Source: VRUE01 sp036379955 (GTDB lineage Bacteria > Actinomycetota > Thermoleophilia > Solirubrobacterales > 70-9). From it: a stretch of DNA of 64,000 nucleotides. Made by a program: the position numbers and the translations under genes. Location: contig DASVFR010000007.1 of the NCBI GenBank assembly GCA_036379955.1, positions 62,001 to 126,000 of the forward strand, in the 5' to 3' direction. Shown one piece after another: positions 26,541 through 34,240 of the stretch. The number at the start of each line of letters is the position of its first letter. The first letter of the stretch is position 1. Below the pieces are notes generated by a model. That model had not been told where the DNA came from. It saw only the letters and a list, made by a program, of their open reading frames with translations, and ran no database searches.

Positions 26541-26912
26541 ATGGGACGCCCGGTGGTCCATTTTGAGGTGGTTGGCAAGGACGGTCCGAAGCTGCAGAGC
26601 TACTACGCCGAGCTCTTCGAGTGGGACGTCAACGCCGAGAACGAGATGAAATACGGCTTGGTCGACCGCGAGGCCAGCAGCAACGGCGAAGGTATCGGCC
26701 TCGGCGGCGGCATCGGCCAGGGCCCCGAGGGCTACGAGGGTCACGTCACCTTCTACGTCGAAGTCCCCAGCGTCGAGGACGCCCTCGCCAAGGCCGAGTC
26801 CCTCGGTGGCACCCGCGTCATGGGCCCCGAGACGATCATGGGCCGCATGGTCCTCGGCCAGCTCAAGGACCCCGAGGGCAACGTGATCGGCCTGATCGAG
26901 GGCGCTTCTTAG
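26541..26912 (+). CDS. VOC (glyoxalase-fold) family protein
   Basis: A 123-aa single-module vicinal-oxygen-chelate protein. GRPVVHFEVVGKDGPKLQSYYAELFEWDV is the first beta-alpha unit, and HVTFYVEVPSVEDALAKAESLGG and VLGQLKDPEGNVIGLIE the second. H7 and the C-terminal E are the usual metal-ligand positions. GAGGAGAAG lies 7 bases before the ATG. The substrate is unknown. Confidence 0.86.
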   Translation: MGRPVVHFEVVGKDGPKLQSYYAELFEWDVNAENEMKYGLVDREASSNGEGIGLGGGIGQGPEGYEGHVTFYVEVPSVEDALAKAESLGGTRVMGPETIMGRMVLGQLKDPEGNVIGLIEGAS

Positions 26913-26913
26913 G

Positions 26914-28305
26914 TCAGTCCAGCTTCGGGCTCTGCCAGGGCTGGGCCAGCCGGGCCGCCAGGTCGTCGGCGAGGCCGGCGATCGGGACTCTCGTCTGTTC
27001 CAGGGAGTCCCGATCGCGCAGCGTCACCGTGTCGTCTTCCATCGTCTGGCCGTCGACGGTGATGCCCCAGGGGGTGCCGATCTCGTCCTGGCGACGGTAG
27101 CGCTTGCCGATCGAGCCGCCCTCGTCGAACTCGGCCGGCAGGCGGGTGCGAAGCTCGTTGAAGATCTCGCGAGCCTTCTCCGGCATTCCCTCCTTGGAGA
27201 CGAGTGGGAGGACGGCGACCTTGACCGGGGCCAGCTTCGGGTGCAGGCGCAGGACGGTGCGCTGGCGTCCCTCCACTTCCTCGACCTCGTAGGAGTCGAC
27301 GAGGAAGGCAAGCGTCGCCCGATCGGCGCCGGCCGCCGGCTCGATCACGTGCGGCACGTAGCGCTCCTTGGTCTGCTGGTCGAAGTACTCGAGCTTCTCG
27401 CCGCTGAACTTGGCGTGCTGGGTGAGGTCGAAGTTGCCGCGGTTGGCGATTCCCTCCAGCTCCGACCAGCCGATCGGGAAGAGGTACTCGACGTCGCTGG
27501 TCCCCGAGGAATAGTGGGAGAGCTCGTCGGCGTCGTGCGGGCGCACGCGCAGGAGCTCGGGCCGGATGCCGAGCTCCACGTACCAGCGCTCGCGGAGCTC
27601 GATCCACTCGCGGTACCAGCGCTCGGCCTCGGCCGGCGGCACGAAGAACTCCATCTCCATCTGCTCGAACTCGCGCGTGCGGAAGATGAAGTTGCCGGGC
27701 GTGATCTCGTTGCGGAAGGACTTGCCGATCTGGGCGATGCCGAAGGGCGGCTTCTTGCGCGCGAACGCCATCACGTTCTTGAAGTTGATGAAGATGCCCT
27801 GCGCCGTCTCCGGCCGCAGGTAGACCTCCGAGCCCTCGCCCGCCACCGGACCGATGTGGGTCTCGAACATCAGGTTGAACTGGCGCGGCTCGGAGAGCTC
27901 GCCCCCGCACTCCGGGCAGCGCAGCTCGGCGCTCGGGTCGCCGCCCTCGGCTTCGATCGCCTCGCGCAGGTGGTCCTCGCGCCAGCGCCTCTTGCACTTG
28001 CCGAGGCACTGGACGAGCGGGTCGGTGAAGCCTTCCAGGTGGCCCGAGGCCTCCCAGACCCGCGGGTGCTGGAGAATCGCCGAGTCGAGCGCGACGATGT
28101 CGTCGCGCTCCTGCAGCATCGCGCGCCACCACTCGGCCTTGACGTTGTTCTTCAACAGCACGCCGTAGTGGCCGTAGTCGTAGGTCGAGCCGAGCCCGCC
28201 GTAGATCTCCGAGGAGGGGAAGACGAAGCCGCGCCGCTTGCAGAGCGCGACGATCTCCTCCATCGAGACCTCGGTGGCGGGCGTCCCTCCCTCGGCGGTT
28301 GCCAT
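26914..28305 (-). CDS. glyS: Glycyl-tRNA synthetase, single-chain (alpha2) type
   Basis: A 463-aa class II aminoacyl-tRNA synthetase that charges tRNA-Gly. EIYGGLGSTYDYGHYGVLLKNN starts the catalytic core. A CPECGGEL zinc-like insert, YLRPETAQGIFINF (motif region), FRNEITPGNFIFRTREFEQMEMEFF (motif 2) and FDLTQHAKFSGE follow. The C-terminal anticodon domain (KVAVLPLVSKEGMPEKA) is present. The ATG at 28305 (MATAEGG) is preferred over 28350, which would overlap the divergent FmdB gene. Confidence 0.96.
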   Translation of the reverse strand: MATAEGGTPATEVSMEEIVALCKRRGFVFPSSEIYGGLGSTYDYGHYGVLLKNNVKAEWWRAMLQERDDIVALDSAILQHPRVWEASGHLEGFTDPLVQCLGKCKRRWREDHLREAIEAEGGDPSAELRCPECGGELSEPRQFNLMFETHIGPVAGEGSEVYLRPETAQGIFINFKNVMAFARKKPPFGIAQIGKSFRNEITPGNFIFRTREFEQMEMEFFVPPAEAERWYREWIELRERWYVELGIRPELLRVRPHDADELSHYSSGTSDVEYLFPIGWSELEGIANRGNFDLTQHAKFSGEKLEYFDQQTKERYVPHVIEPAAGADRATLAFLVDSYEVEEVEGRQRTVLRLHPKLAPVKVAVLPLVSKEGMPEKAREIFNELRTRLPAEFDEGGSIGKRYRRQDEIGTPWGITVDGQTMEDDTVTLRDRDSLEQTRVPIAGLADDLAARLAQPWQSPKLD

Positions 28306-28342
28306 GCCGGAACCGTATCGGCTGCGATAATCGCCCAGCTTC

Positions 28343-28648
28343 ATGCCCATTTACGAGTACAAGTGCGAGAACGGCCACGTCTTCGACGTGATCCAGAAGA
28401 TGAGCGACGAGCCGCTCAGCGAGTGCCAGGAGTGCGGCGCTCCAGCGGAGCGCGTCCTGCACCCGGTTGCGGTCCACTTCAAGGGCTCGGGCTTCTACAA
28501 CACCGACTACGGCAAGAAGAAGAAGGGCGGAGCCAACGGCGGCTCCGGTGGCGAGGGTTCGGGCGAGTCGAAGGGCTCGGAGTCCAAGTCCAGCGACTCG
28601 AAGCCGAAGAGCGACTCCAAGCCCAAGGCGTCTACCGCCAGCGACTGA
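28343..28648 (+). CDS. FmdB-family zinc ribbon protein
   Basis: A 101-aa protein. The first 45 residues form a small zinc ribbon (MPIYEYKCENGHVFD ... CQECGAPAERVLHP), with one Cys at position 8 and a CxxC later. A low-complexity Gly/Ser/Lys tail (KKKKGGANGG, SKPKSDSKPKAS) is disordered. Role unknown; such proteins accompany translation or repair genes. Confidence 0.8.
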   Translation: MPIYEYKCENGHVFDVIQKMSDEPLSECQECGAPAERVLHPVAVHFKGSGFYNTDYGKKKKGGANGGSGGEGSGESKGSESKSSDSKPKSDSKPKASTASD

Positions 28649-28652
28649 TCGA

Positions 28653-28676
28653 TTGACCCCCCTATAGGGTGGTCAA
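28653..28676. promoter_or_regulatory. 24-bp near-perfect palindrome upstream of the MBL gene
   Basis: The half-sites TTGACCCCCCTA and TAGGGTGGTCAA match at 11 of 12 positions around a central TATA. A similar 24-bp sequence lies at 42192-42215 before the HdeD gene. It starts 5 bp after the FmdB stop and ends 27 bp before the MBL start. Operator for an unknown regulator is the simplest reading. Confidence 0.5.
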
Positions 28677-28703
28677 AGCATCAGCCGATCACGGGGGAGA
28701 GGG

Positions 28704-29687
28704 ATGAGAGCGGAGCAGTCGCTGCACGGTGAGCCGGCCCGGTTCGAGCGCGGCTTCCAGCGGGTCGGCGAGGAGACCTGGGCCTGGCTGCAACCCAATG
28801 GCGCGCTCGGCGAGTCCAACGCCGGCCTGATCGCCTCTGGCGGGCACGCCCTGCTCGTCGACACGCTGTGGGACCTGGCGCTGACGCGGCGGATGCTGGA
28901 CGAGGTGCGGGGACTGGTCGACGCCGACCCCGAGATCCTCTTCAACACGCACTCCGACGGCGACCACGTCTGGGGCAACCAGCTGCTCGCCGGAGCGCGG
29001 ATCGTCTCGACCGCCAAGGCGCGCGAGCTGATGACGCTCGACACTCCGCGCGAGCTTCGCCGGCTGAAGCGGCTCGGCCAGGTCGTGCGGCCGCTCGGCC
29101 GCGAGTTCGCGCCTTTCGATTGGACCGGGGTCGAGCTGACTCTGCCCGACGAGACCTTCGAGGGCGAGCTGAGCGTCGAGGTCGGCGATCGCCGCGTCGA
29201 GCTGGTCGAGGTCGGGCCGGCGCACACGGCCGGCGACGCGATCGCCTGGGCCCCCGACGTCTCGGTCTGCTTCGCCGCGGACATTCTCTTCATCGGCTGC
29301 ACGCCGATCACCTGGGCGGGCCCCCTCGCCGGCTGGCTGGCCGCGATCGACCGCATCTCCTCGCTGGGTGCTACCACCTTCGTGCCCGGACACGGCCCCG
29401 TCTGCGACCAAGCCGCCGTCGACCTCCTCCGTCAATACCTCGAGTGGGCGCAGATCGAGGGCGGTGCTCTCCTCGACCGCGGCGTCTCCCCAGCCAAGGC
29501 GGCCCGCGACCTCCTCTTCAGCAGCGAGTTCGCCTCGCTCCCTTGGGCTGCCTGGAACGACCCCGCCCGCCTGGTCATCACCCTCAGCACCGAGAACTAC
29601 CGCCGCAACGGCGGGCAGGGACACCTCACTGGCTTCGGCCGCACCAAGGCGATCATGCGGATGAAACGCCTCGAGGAAAAGCTTTAG
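28704..29687 (+). CDS. MBL-fold metallo-hydrolase
   Basis: A 327-aa metallo-beta-lactamase-fold enzyme. The metal motif reads NTHSDGDHVWGN, i.e. H-x-D-x-D-H, so the second His of the usual HxHxDH is replaced by Asp. Later ligands VGPAHTAGDAIAW, FAADILFIGC and FVPGHGPVCD are in order. The helical C-terminal region ends in a KLL-type tail. Substrate unknown. A preceding GGGGGAGAGGG supports the ATG. Confidence 0.86.
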   Translation: MRAEQSLHGEPARFERGFQRVGEETWAWLQPNGALGESNAGLIASGGHALLVDTLWDLALTRRMLDEVRGLVDADPEILFNTHSDGDHVWGNQLLAGARIVSTAKARELMTLDTPRELRRLKRLGQVVRPLGREFAPFDWTGVELTLPDETFEGELSVEVGDRRVELVEVGPAHTAGDAIAWAPDVSVCFAADILFIGCTPITWAGPLAGWLAAIDRISSLGATTFVPGHGPVCDQAAVDLLRQYLEWAQIEGGALLDRGVSPAKAARDLLFSSEFASLPWAAWNDPARLVITLSTENYRRNGGQGHLTGFGRTKAIMRMKRLEEKL

Positions 29688-29709
29688 GAAGAGGAACCCC
29701 GGCCCTCCG

Positions 29710-30984
29710 CTACCCGTCGATCAACCGATGAACCGCCCGCCGGCGGGTCGACTCCGGCACTTCGACGCTGCCTTCCGGGCCATCGAGGCTGCATTCGTCC
29801 TTGGGCTTCGCGCAGAGCACGTCGGTCTTGCCGCTGCCACCGATCGCGGCGGCGAGCACCAGCTGCGGCATTGTGAAGAAGCCCATGTCGCTGACGAACG
29901 CTTTCGGGGCGTCCCAGCCGATGATCGGGCCCTTGACGAAGTTGTAGGGGAGGCGCAGGGGGTCGGTAAGGCGGTCCTTGATCCCGTTGATCACCTGCTG
30001 CTGGGCCTGGGCGCGGTCGAAGTCGTTGTAGCCGAGGGTGTAGTAGCTCTTGCCGGGACCGGGGCATTCGCTCGGCTCGCGTGTGCGCGCGTAGGCAAGC
30101 GCCTTTTCTCCGTTCAGCGTGCTCTCTCCCTTGGGCAGGCGGATCGTGACGCCGCCCTGGCCCCCGCCGGCGCCGCCCGCGATGTCGGCGCAGAGCTTGT
30201 GCTTGAGGTTCACCTTGACGCCGCCGACCGCGTCGATCAGGTCTTCGAAGCCGGTGAAGTCGACGATCGCTACGTGATCGATCGGCGTGTCGAGGAAGCC
30301 TTCGACCGCTTCGATCTGGGCCTTGGCGCCACCGTAGGCGTAGGCGGCGTTGATTTTCTGCGGGCTCTGGCCGGGGATTTCGGCGTAGGAGTCGCGCGGG
30401 ATCGAGAGCTTGCGGAAGGCGCCGCCGCCGGCGCGGATCAGCACCAGCGTGTCGGCGCGGAATTCGCCCACCGAGCAGGGGTCGTGCGGGGCGTCGCCGT
30501 GCGCCTGCTGTTCGAAGCACTCCTGTGACGGAGCCGCGCCGGGTTCGTTGGTGTCGGGAGGGCGCGCGTCGGTGCCGATCACGAGGATCGTCTGTGCGCT
30601 CGGCAGCAGCAGCGGGTTGCCGTGCAGGGCGTCCCGCGCTTCGCCGGAGAGCTTGAACGACTGCAGCTGCGCCGAGACGGCGAAGGCGAGGAAGCTGAGC
30701 AGGATCCAGCCCAGCGCCGCGATCCCGACCCACTTGAGCATCCGCTTGCCGGTCCAGCGCCGTGGCGCGCGCGGCGGCGCGGCCGGCCCCTCCGGCTCGC
30801 CCGGCTTCGAACGACGCCAGGGCCGCTTCGGGCTCGGCACGCTGGGCGCCCGCTCCCGCAGGGACGAAAGGTCCGGTGATCGCAGCCGCGAGAAAAGGCC
30901 TTTACGCGATCGGTAGACCTTGTACTCGGGCTGCCCGGAGGGCTGCTGCTCACCGTTCTCGGGCATGAAAGGGGTAGAAATCAT
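29710..30984 (-). CDS. LytR-CpsA-Psr (LCP) family cell-wall ligase
   Basis: A 424-aa membrane protein that attaches wall polymers to peptidoglycan. A ~85-residue basic, proline-rich cytoplasmic N-terminus precedes one transmembrane helix (WVGIAALGWILLSFLAFAV). The LCP domain follows: TILVIGTDARP, RADTLVLIRAGG, LSIPRDSYAEIPG, KINAAYAYGG and HVAIVDFTGFEDLIDAVGGVKV. Arg residues in IPRD and ALAYARTRE are the polyprenyl-phosphate contacts of the family. Two near starts exist (30984, 30966). Confidence 0.9.
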   Translation of the reverse strand: MISTPFMPENGEQQPSGQPEYKVYRSRKGLFSRLRSPDLSSLRERAPSVPSPKRPWRRSKPGEPEGPAAPPRAPRRWTGKRMLKWVGIAALGWILLSFLAFAVSAQLQSFKLSGEARDALHGNPLLLPSAQTILVIGTDARPPDTNEPGAAPSQECFEQQAHGDAPHDPCSVGEFRADTLVLIRAGGGAFRKLSIPRDSYAEIPGQSPQKINAAYAYGGAKAQIEAVEGFLDTPIDHVAIVDFTGFEDLIDAVGGVKVNLKHKLCADIAGGAGGGQGGVTIRLPKGESTLNGEKALAYARTREPSECPGPGKSYYTLGYNDFDRAQAQQQVINGIKDRLTDPLRLPYNFVKGPIIGWDAPKAFVSDMGFFTMPQLVLAAAIGGSGKTDVLCAKPKDECSLDGPEGSVEVPESTRRRAVHRLIDG

Positions 30985-31032
30985 GCCGATGCCCGCGGTC
31001 GCCCGACTTCTCCCCCCTCGCGAGGCGTTGCG

Positions 31033-32007
31033 TTGAGCGCGGGAGAGGTCGTCGGGGTGGACCTGGGGGGCACGAAGATGCTGCTCGGCGTCCTCGACGG
31101 CGACTCGAACGTGCTCTGGGAGAGCCGCGAGTCCTCGACCGGCCAGACCGAAGACGAGCTCGTCGAGCTACTCGTCCGCGAGATCGAGGAGGCGAGGGAA
31201 AAACGCTCGGGCGTCGAGGCGGTAGGCCTCGGCATTCCGGCGACGATCCGCCACGACGACGGCGTGGCGGTCTCCGCGGTCAATCTGCCACTCGAGAACC
31301 TGCCCGTCCGCGACCTGGTCGGCGAGCGCACCGGCCTGCCGGTCTTCGTCGACAACGACGCCAACATGGCCGCCCTCGCCGAGAGCCTCTACGGGGCGGC
31401 GAAGGGGGCGCGGTACGCGGTGATGCTGACGATCGGCACCGGGATCGGCGGCGGGCTGATCCTCGACGGCGAGGTCTACCGCGGTGCCACCGGCGCCGGC
31501 GCCGAGCTCGGCCACACGGTGATCGAGATCGAGGGCCCCAATTGCCAGGGCAACTGCCCCGGGCGGGGCTGCGTCGAGGCGTTTGCCTCGGGGACGGCGC
31601 TCGGCCGGGAAGGGTGGGAGGCGGCCAAACGCGAGCCCGACTCGGCGCTAGGCAGGATGCTCGACGCCGGGAGAGAGGTCGACGGCAGGGCGGTGACCGA
31701 GGCGGCTCTTTCCGGGGATGCGACCGCGCGCGGCGTCTTCGACCTGATCGGCTCGCGCCTCGGCGTCGCCCTGACCAGCTTCGCCAACGTATTCGAGCCA
31801 GAGGTCTTCGTGATCGGCGGCGGCGTGGTCGATGGCATGGGCACCGTTCACGACTTGCTGCTCGAACCGGCGCGGCGCGAGCTGGCAAAGCGGGCGCTGC
31901 CGCCGATGCAGGAGATTCCGGTGGTCCCCGCCAAGCTGGGCAACATGGCCGGCATGATCGGCGCCGCGGCGCTCGCCCGGATCGAGCTCGAGCGGGAGAG
32001 AGGCTGA
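31033..32007 (+). CDS. glk: ROK-family glucokinase
   Basis: A 324-aa cytoplasmic sugar kinase from a TTG start. VVGVDLGGTKMLLGVLD is the ATP phosphate-binding motif; VFVDNDANMAAL contains the catalytic Asp; ELGHTVIEIEG plus CQGNCPGRGCVEAFASG is the ROK zinc-binding signature. Glucose is the usual substrate of this actinobacterial clade, but other hexoses are possible. The stop overlaps the rsmI ATG (TGATG). Confidence 0.9.
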   Translation: MSAGEVVGVDLGGTKMLLGVLDGDSNVLWESRESSTGQTEDELVELLVREIEEAREKRSGVEAVGLGIPATIRHDDGVAVSAVNLPLENLPVRDLVGERTGLPVFVDNDANMAALAESLYGAAKGARYAVMLTIGTGIGGGLILDGEVYRGATGAGAELGHTVIEIEGPNCQGNCPGRGCVEAFASGTALGREGWEAAKREPDSALGRMLDAGREVDGRAVTEAALSGDATARGVFDLIGSRLGVALTSFANVFEPEVFVIGGGVVDGMGTVHDLLLEPARRELAKRALPPMQEIPVVPAKLGNMAGMIGAAALARIELERERG

Positions 32008-32834
32008 TGCCGGGAGAGCTGATCGTCTGCCCGACCCCGATCGGCAACCTCGATGACGTCAGCCCCCGCGTCCGCGACGCGCTCGTCGCCGCCGACTGGA
32101 TCGCTTGCGAGGACACGCGCCGCACCGGCGGGCTGCTCGACAAGCTTGGCATCCGGCCGGCGCCGCCGCTGGTCTCCAACCACGAGGGCAACGAAGCCGC
32201 TCGCGCGACCGAGCTGGCGCAGCGGATCGAGCGGGGAGACGTCGTCGTCCTCGTCTCCGACGCCGGCATGCCGGCGATCTCGGACCCGGGCTACCGCCTG
32301 ATCCGGCGCTGCATCGAACGCAGCCTCGACGTCACCGTGCTGCCGGGGCCCTCGGTGATCCCCGTGGCGCTGGTCGCCTCCGGTCTGCCGACCGACCGCT
32401 GGCGCTTCGAGGGCTTCCTGCCCAAGCGCTCCGGCGAGATGGAGCGCGTGCTGCGCTCGGCCGAGACCGTCATCGCCTTCGAGTCGCCGCGTCGCATAGG
32501 CGACTCGCTCGCGGCCCTGGCGGCGATCGCCCCCGACCGTCCCGCCGCCGTCTGCCGTGAGCTGACCAAGATGCACGAGGAGGTCGCCCGCGGCTCCCTC
32601 GCCGAGCTGGCGCGCCGCTTCCGCGGCGACGTCAAGGGCGAGATCGTGCTCGTGATCGCCCCCGCCGCAGACGAGGACCACGACCGCGACGTCGGCTTCG
32701 CCGTCGACGCCCTCCGCCACCTGGTCCAGTCCGGCGCCCGCCCGCGCGCCGCCGCCAGCGTCGTCGCCGCCCTCACCGGCACCCGCGCCAACGACCTATA
32801 CCGTGCGCTGACCGGGAGAGAGCCCAGGCAATGA
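32007..32834 (+). CDS. rsmI: 16S rRNA (cytidine-1402 2'-O)-methyltransferase
   Basis: A 275-aa SAM-dependent tetrapyrrole-methylase-fold enzyme. CPTPIGNLDD, ACEDTRRTGGLLDKLG, SDAGMPAISDPGYRL, LPGPSVIPVALVASGL and FEGFLPKRSGE are diagnostic of RsmI. It is coupled to glk by a 1-bp overlap. The C-terminal helical region contains a GTRANDLYRALTG end. Confidence 0.95.
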   Translation: MPGELIVCPTPIGNLDDVSPRVRDALVAADWIACEDTRRTGGLLDKLGIRPAPPLVSNHEGNEAARATELAQRIERGDVVVLVSDAGMPAISDPGYRLIRRCIERSLDVTVLPGPSVIPVALVASGLPTDRWRFEGFLPKRSGEMERVLRSAETVIAFESPRRIGDSLAALAAIAPDRPAAVCRELTKMHEEVARGSLAELARRFRGDVKGEIVLVIAPAADEDHDRDVGFAVDALRHLVQSGARPRAAASVVAALTGTRANDLYRALTGREPRQ

Positions 32835-32916
32835 GCTACTACGTCACCACGGCGATAACGAAATTGTTTAGAGACACAAGTTCAGCCGCGCAGCTGGCGT
32901 AACCTAGAGAGAGGCA

Positions 32917-33144
32917 ATGTCAGATATCGCGAAAGAAATCGAGTTGGTCTTCGAGCCCCAGGACGAGGGGGGCTTCCATGTCTACGCCCCCGATCTGCCG
33001 GGTCTCCACACCCAAGGCGATGACTTTGACGACGCGATGGCAAACGCCAACGAGGCTGTGGCCCTCTATGTCGAGGGCCTGCGCGAAGACGGCGACTCGC
33101 TCGATACCGGCGTGATTCGCCGCACAATTCCACTACCGGCGTGA
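32917..33144 (+). CDS. hicB: HicB-family antitoxin
   Basis: A 75-aa partial-RNaseH-fold protein: GGFHVYAPDLPGLHTQGDDFDDAMANANEAVALYVEGL. It lacks an added C-terminal DNA-binding domain, so it may regulate by another route or be the minimal type. It precedes the toxin, the reverse of the classical hicAB order. The upstream 80 bp is AT-rich with TTGTTTAGA-like sequence, a probable promoter. Confidence 0.86.
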   Translation: MSDIAKEIELVFEPQDEGGFHVYAPDLPGLHTQGDDFDDAMANANEAVALYVEGLREDGDSLDTGVIRRTIPLPA

Positions 33145-33365
33145 GCCCGCGCCAGCCGGTCGTCTCGGGCGAGCGCCTGGTCAAAGCGCTGCGCAAGGAC
33201 GGCTGGGAGGTTGTCCGCCAACGCGGCAGCCATGTGCGACTGAAGAAGGCGGGACGCAGGCACGCGCTCGTCGTCCCACTGCACAGGGAGATCCGCCGTG
33301 GCACCCTTGCCGGCATCCTGCGCGATGCCGACCTCAGTGCTGACGACCTACGGCGCTTGCTCTAG
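33141..33365 (+). CDS. hicA: HicA-family mRNA interferase toxin
   Basis: A 74-aa double-stranded-RNA-binding-fold toxin. GERLVKALRKDGWEVVRQRGSHVRLKK contains the catalytic His in GSH. HREIRRGTLAGILRDADLS is the family C-terminal block. The GTG overlaps the hicB stop (GTGA), ensuring coupled synthesis. Its stop overlaps the convergent membrane-protein stop by 4 bp. Confidence 0.88.
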   Translation: MSPRQPVVSGERLVKALRKDGWEVVRQRGSHVRLKKAGRRHALVVPLHREIRRGTLAGILRDADLSADDLRRLL

Positions 33366-34171
33366 GGGTAGAGGGCGCAAGTAGGGCGCAAGCAAAAGAT
33401 CGTCGTCTGCACGGCAAGCGCTATGGCCGTTGCGAGGGCGAAGGCGGCGGCGGTCGTTAGCGCGGGCAGGGCGACTGCGAGCACAAAGCAGAAAATGGCG
33501 AAGCCGTAGAAGCCAATGAGGAAGTTGCGTAGCAGGACAACGACCTGGGCGACGCCGCCGTGGGCATGTGTGAAGACGGCAAGGACGCTGGTGATGATCG
33601 GGAACGGCGCCAGCAGACCGCTGAGATGGGGGCCGAGAGCACCGGAAACGGCGGTCAGAGCGAGTACCAGTCCGAGTGCAGACAGGGCGCGGACGGGGAG
33701 GTCCCACCAAGGCGGCGAGGTGGCGGCCGGCGCCGACGAGGGTGTGGAGGGAAGCAGCCTCAGGCCAAGCGCGAAGCATGCTGCAACCAGGATCAGCGAC
33801 AGCGCAGGTGGCGGCAGGATCAGGTTTAGGGCGGCGACACCTAGCAGGAACGCCGCCCAGCCGCAGAGCACGCTCGGGACTGGTCCGGCCGCCGCCGCGA
33901 CACGGCCGTAGACGACCACAAAGGCGGTCAGGGCAGCAAGCCCGAGAAGGGAGCCGGCAGCGGCGTCGGCACCGAAGCTAGGGCCGTGGAGGAGCGTGAC
34001 GACCAGCAGAATTGGACCGGCGACGACGGGTAGTCCGCCAAGTACACCGGCGACGGCCATCCCCCAGCGGCGACCGACCAGGGAGACGGCGACCACGCAA
34101 AGTGGGGCAAGGAGGAGCTTCGCTGCCAGCAGCGTCACTGCGGCAGGCTCGCAGATCGACGCCATACCCAA
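33362..34171 (-). CDS. Polytopic membrane protein of unknown function
   Basis: A 269-aa very hydrophobic protein with about eight to nine transmembrane segments (for example LLAAKLLLAPLCVVAVSLVG, AAFLLGVAALNLIL, FLIGFYGFAIFCFVLAVAL). A Ser/Thr/Ala linker near residue 150 separates two halves. No transporter signature was recognised. It lies between hicBA and the start region of metG, on the opposite strand. The start is the ATG at 34171 or the next Met at 34165. Confidence 0.65.
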   Translation of the reverse strand: MGMASICEPAAVTLLAAKLLLAPLCVVAVSLVGRRWGMAVAGVLGGLPVVAGPILLVVTLLHGPSFGADAAAGSLLGLAALTAFVVVYGRVAAAAGPVPSVLCGWAAFLLGVAALNLILPPPALSLILVAACFALGLRLLPSTPSSAPAATSPPWWDLPVRALSALGLVLALTAVSGALGPHLSGLLAPFPIITSVLAVFTHAHGGVAQVVVLLRNFLIGFYGFAIFCFVLAVALPALTTAAAFALATAIALAVQTTIFCLRPTCALYP

Positions 34172-34240
34172 TCATGCCGTCAGGGATTTGGACGTTCGCC
34201 GCCTGCGCGACGCAGGGAATCGCTAGCGTCCGCAATCGGA

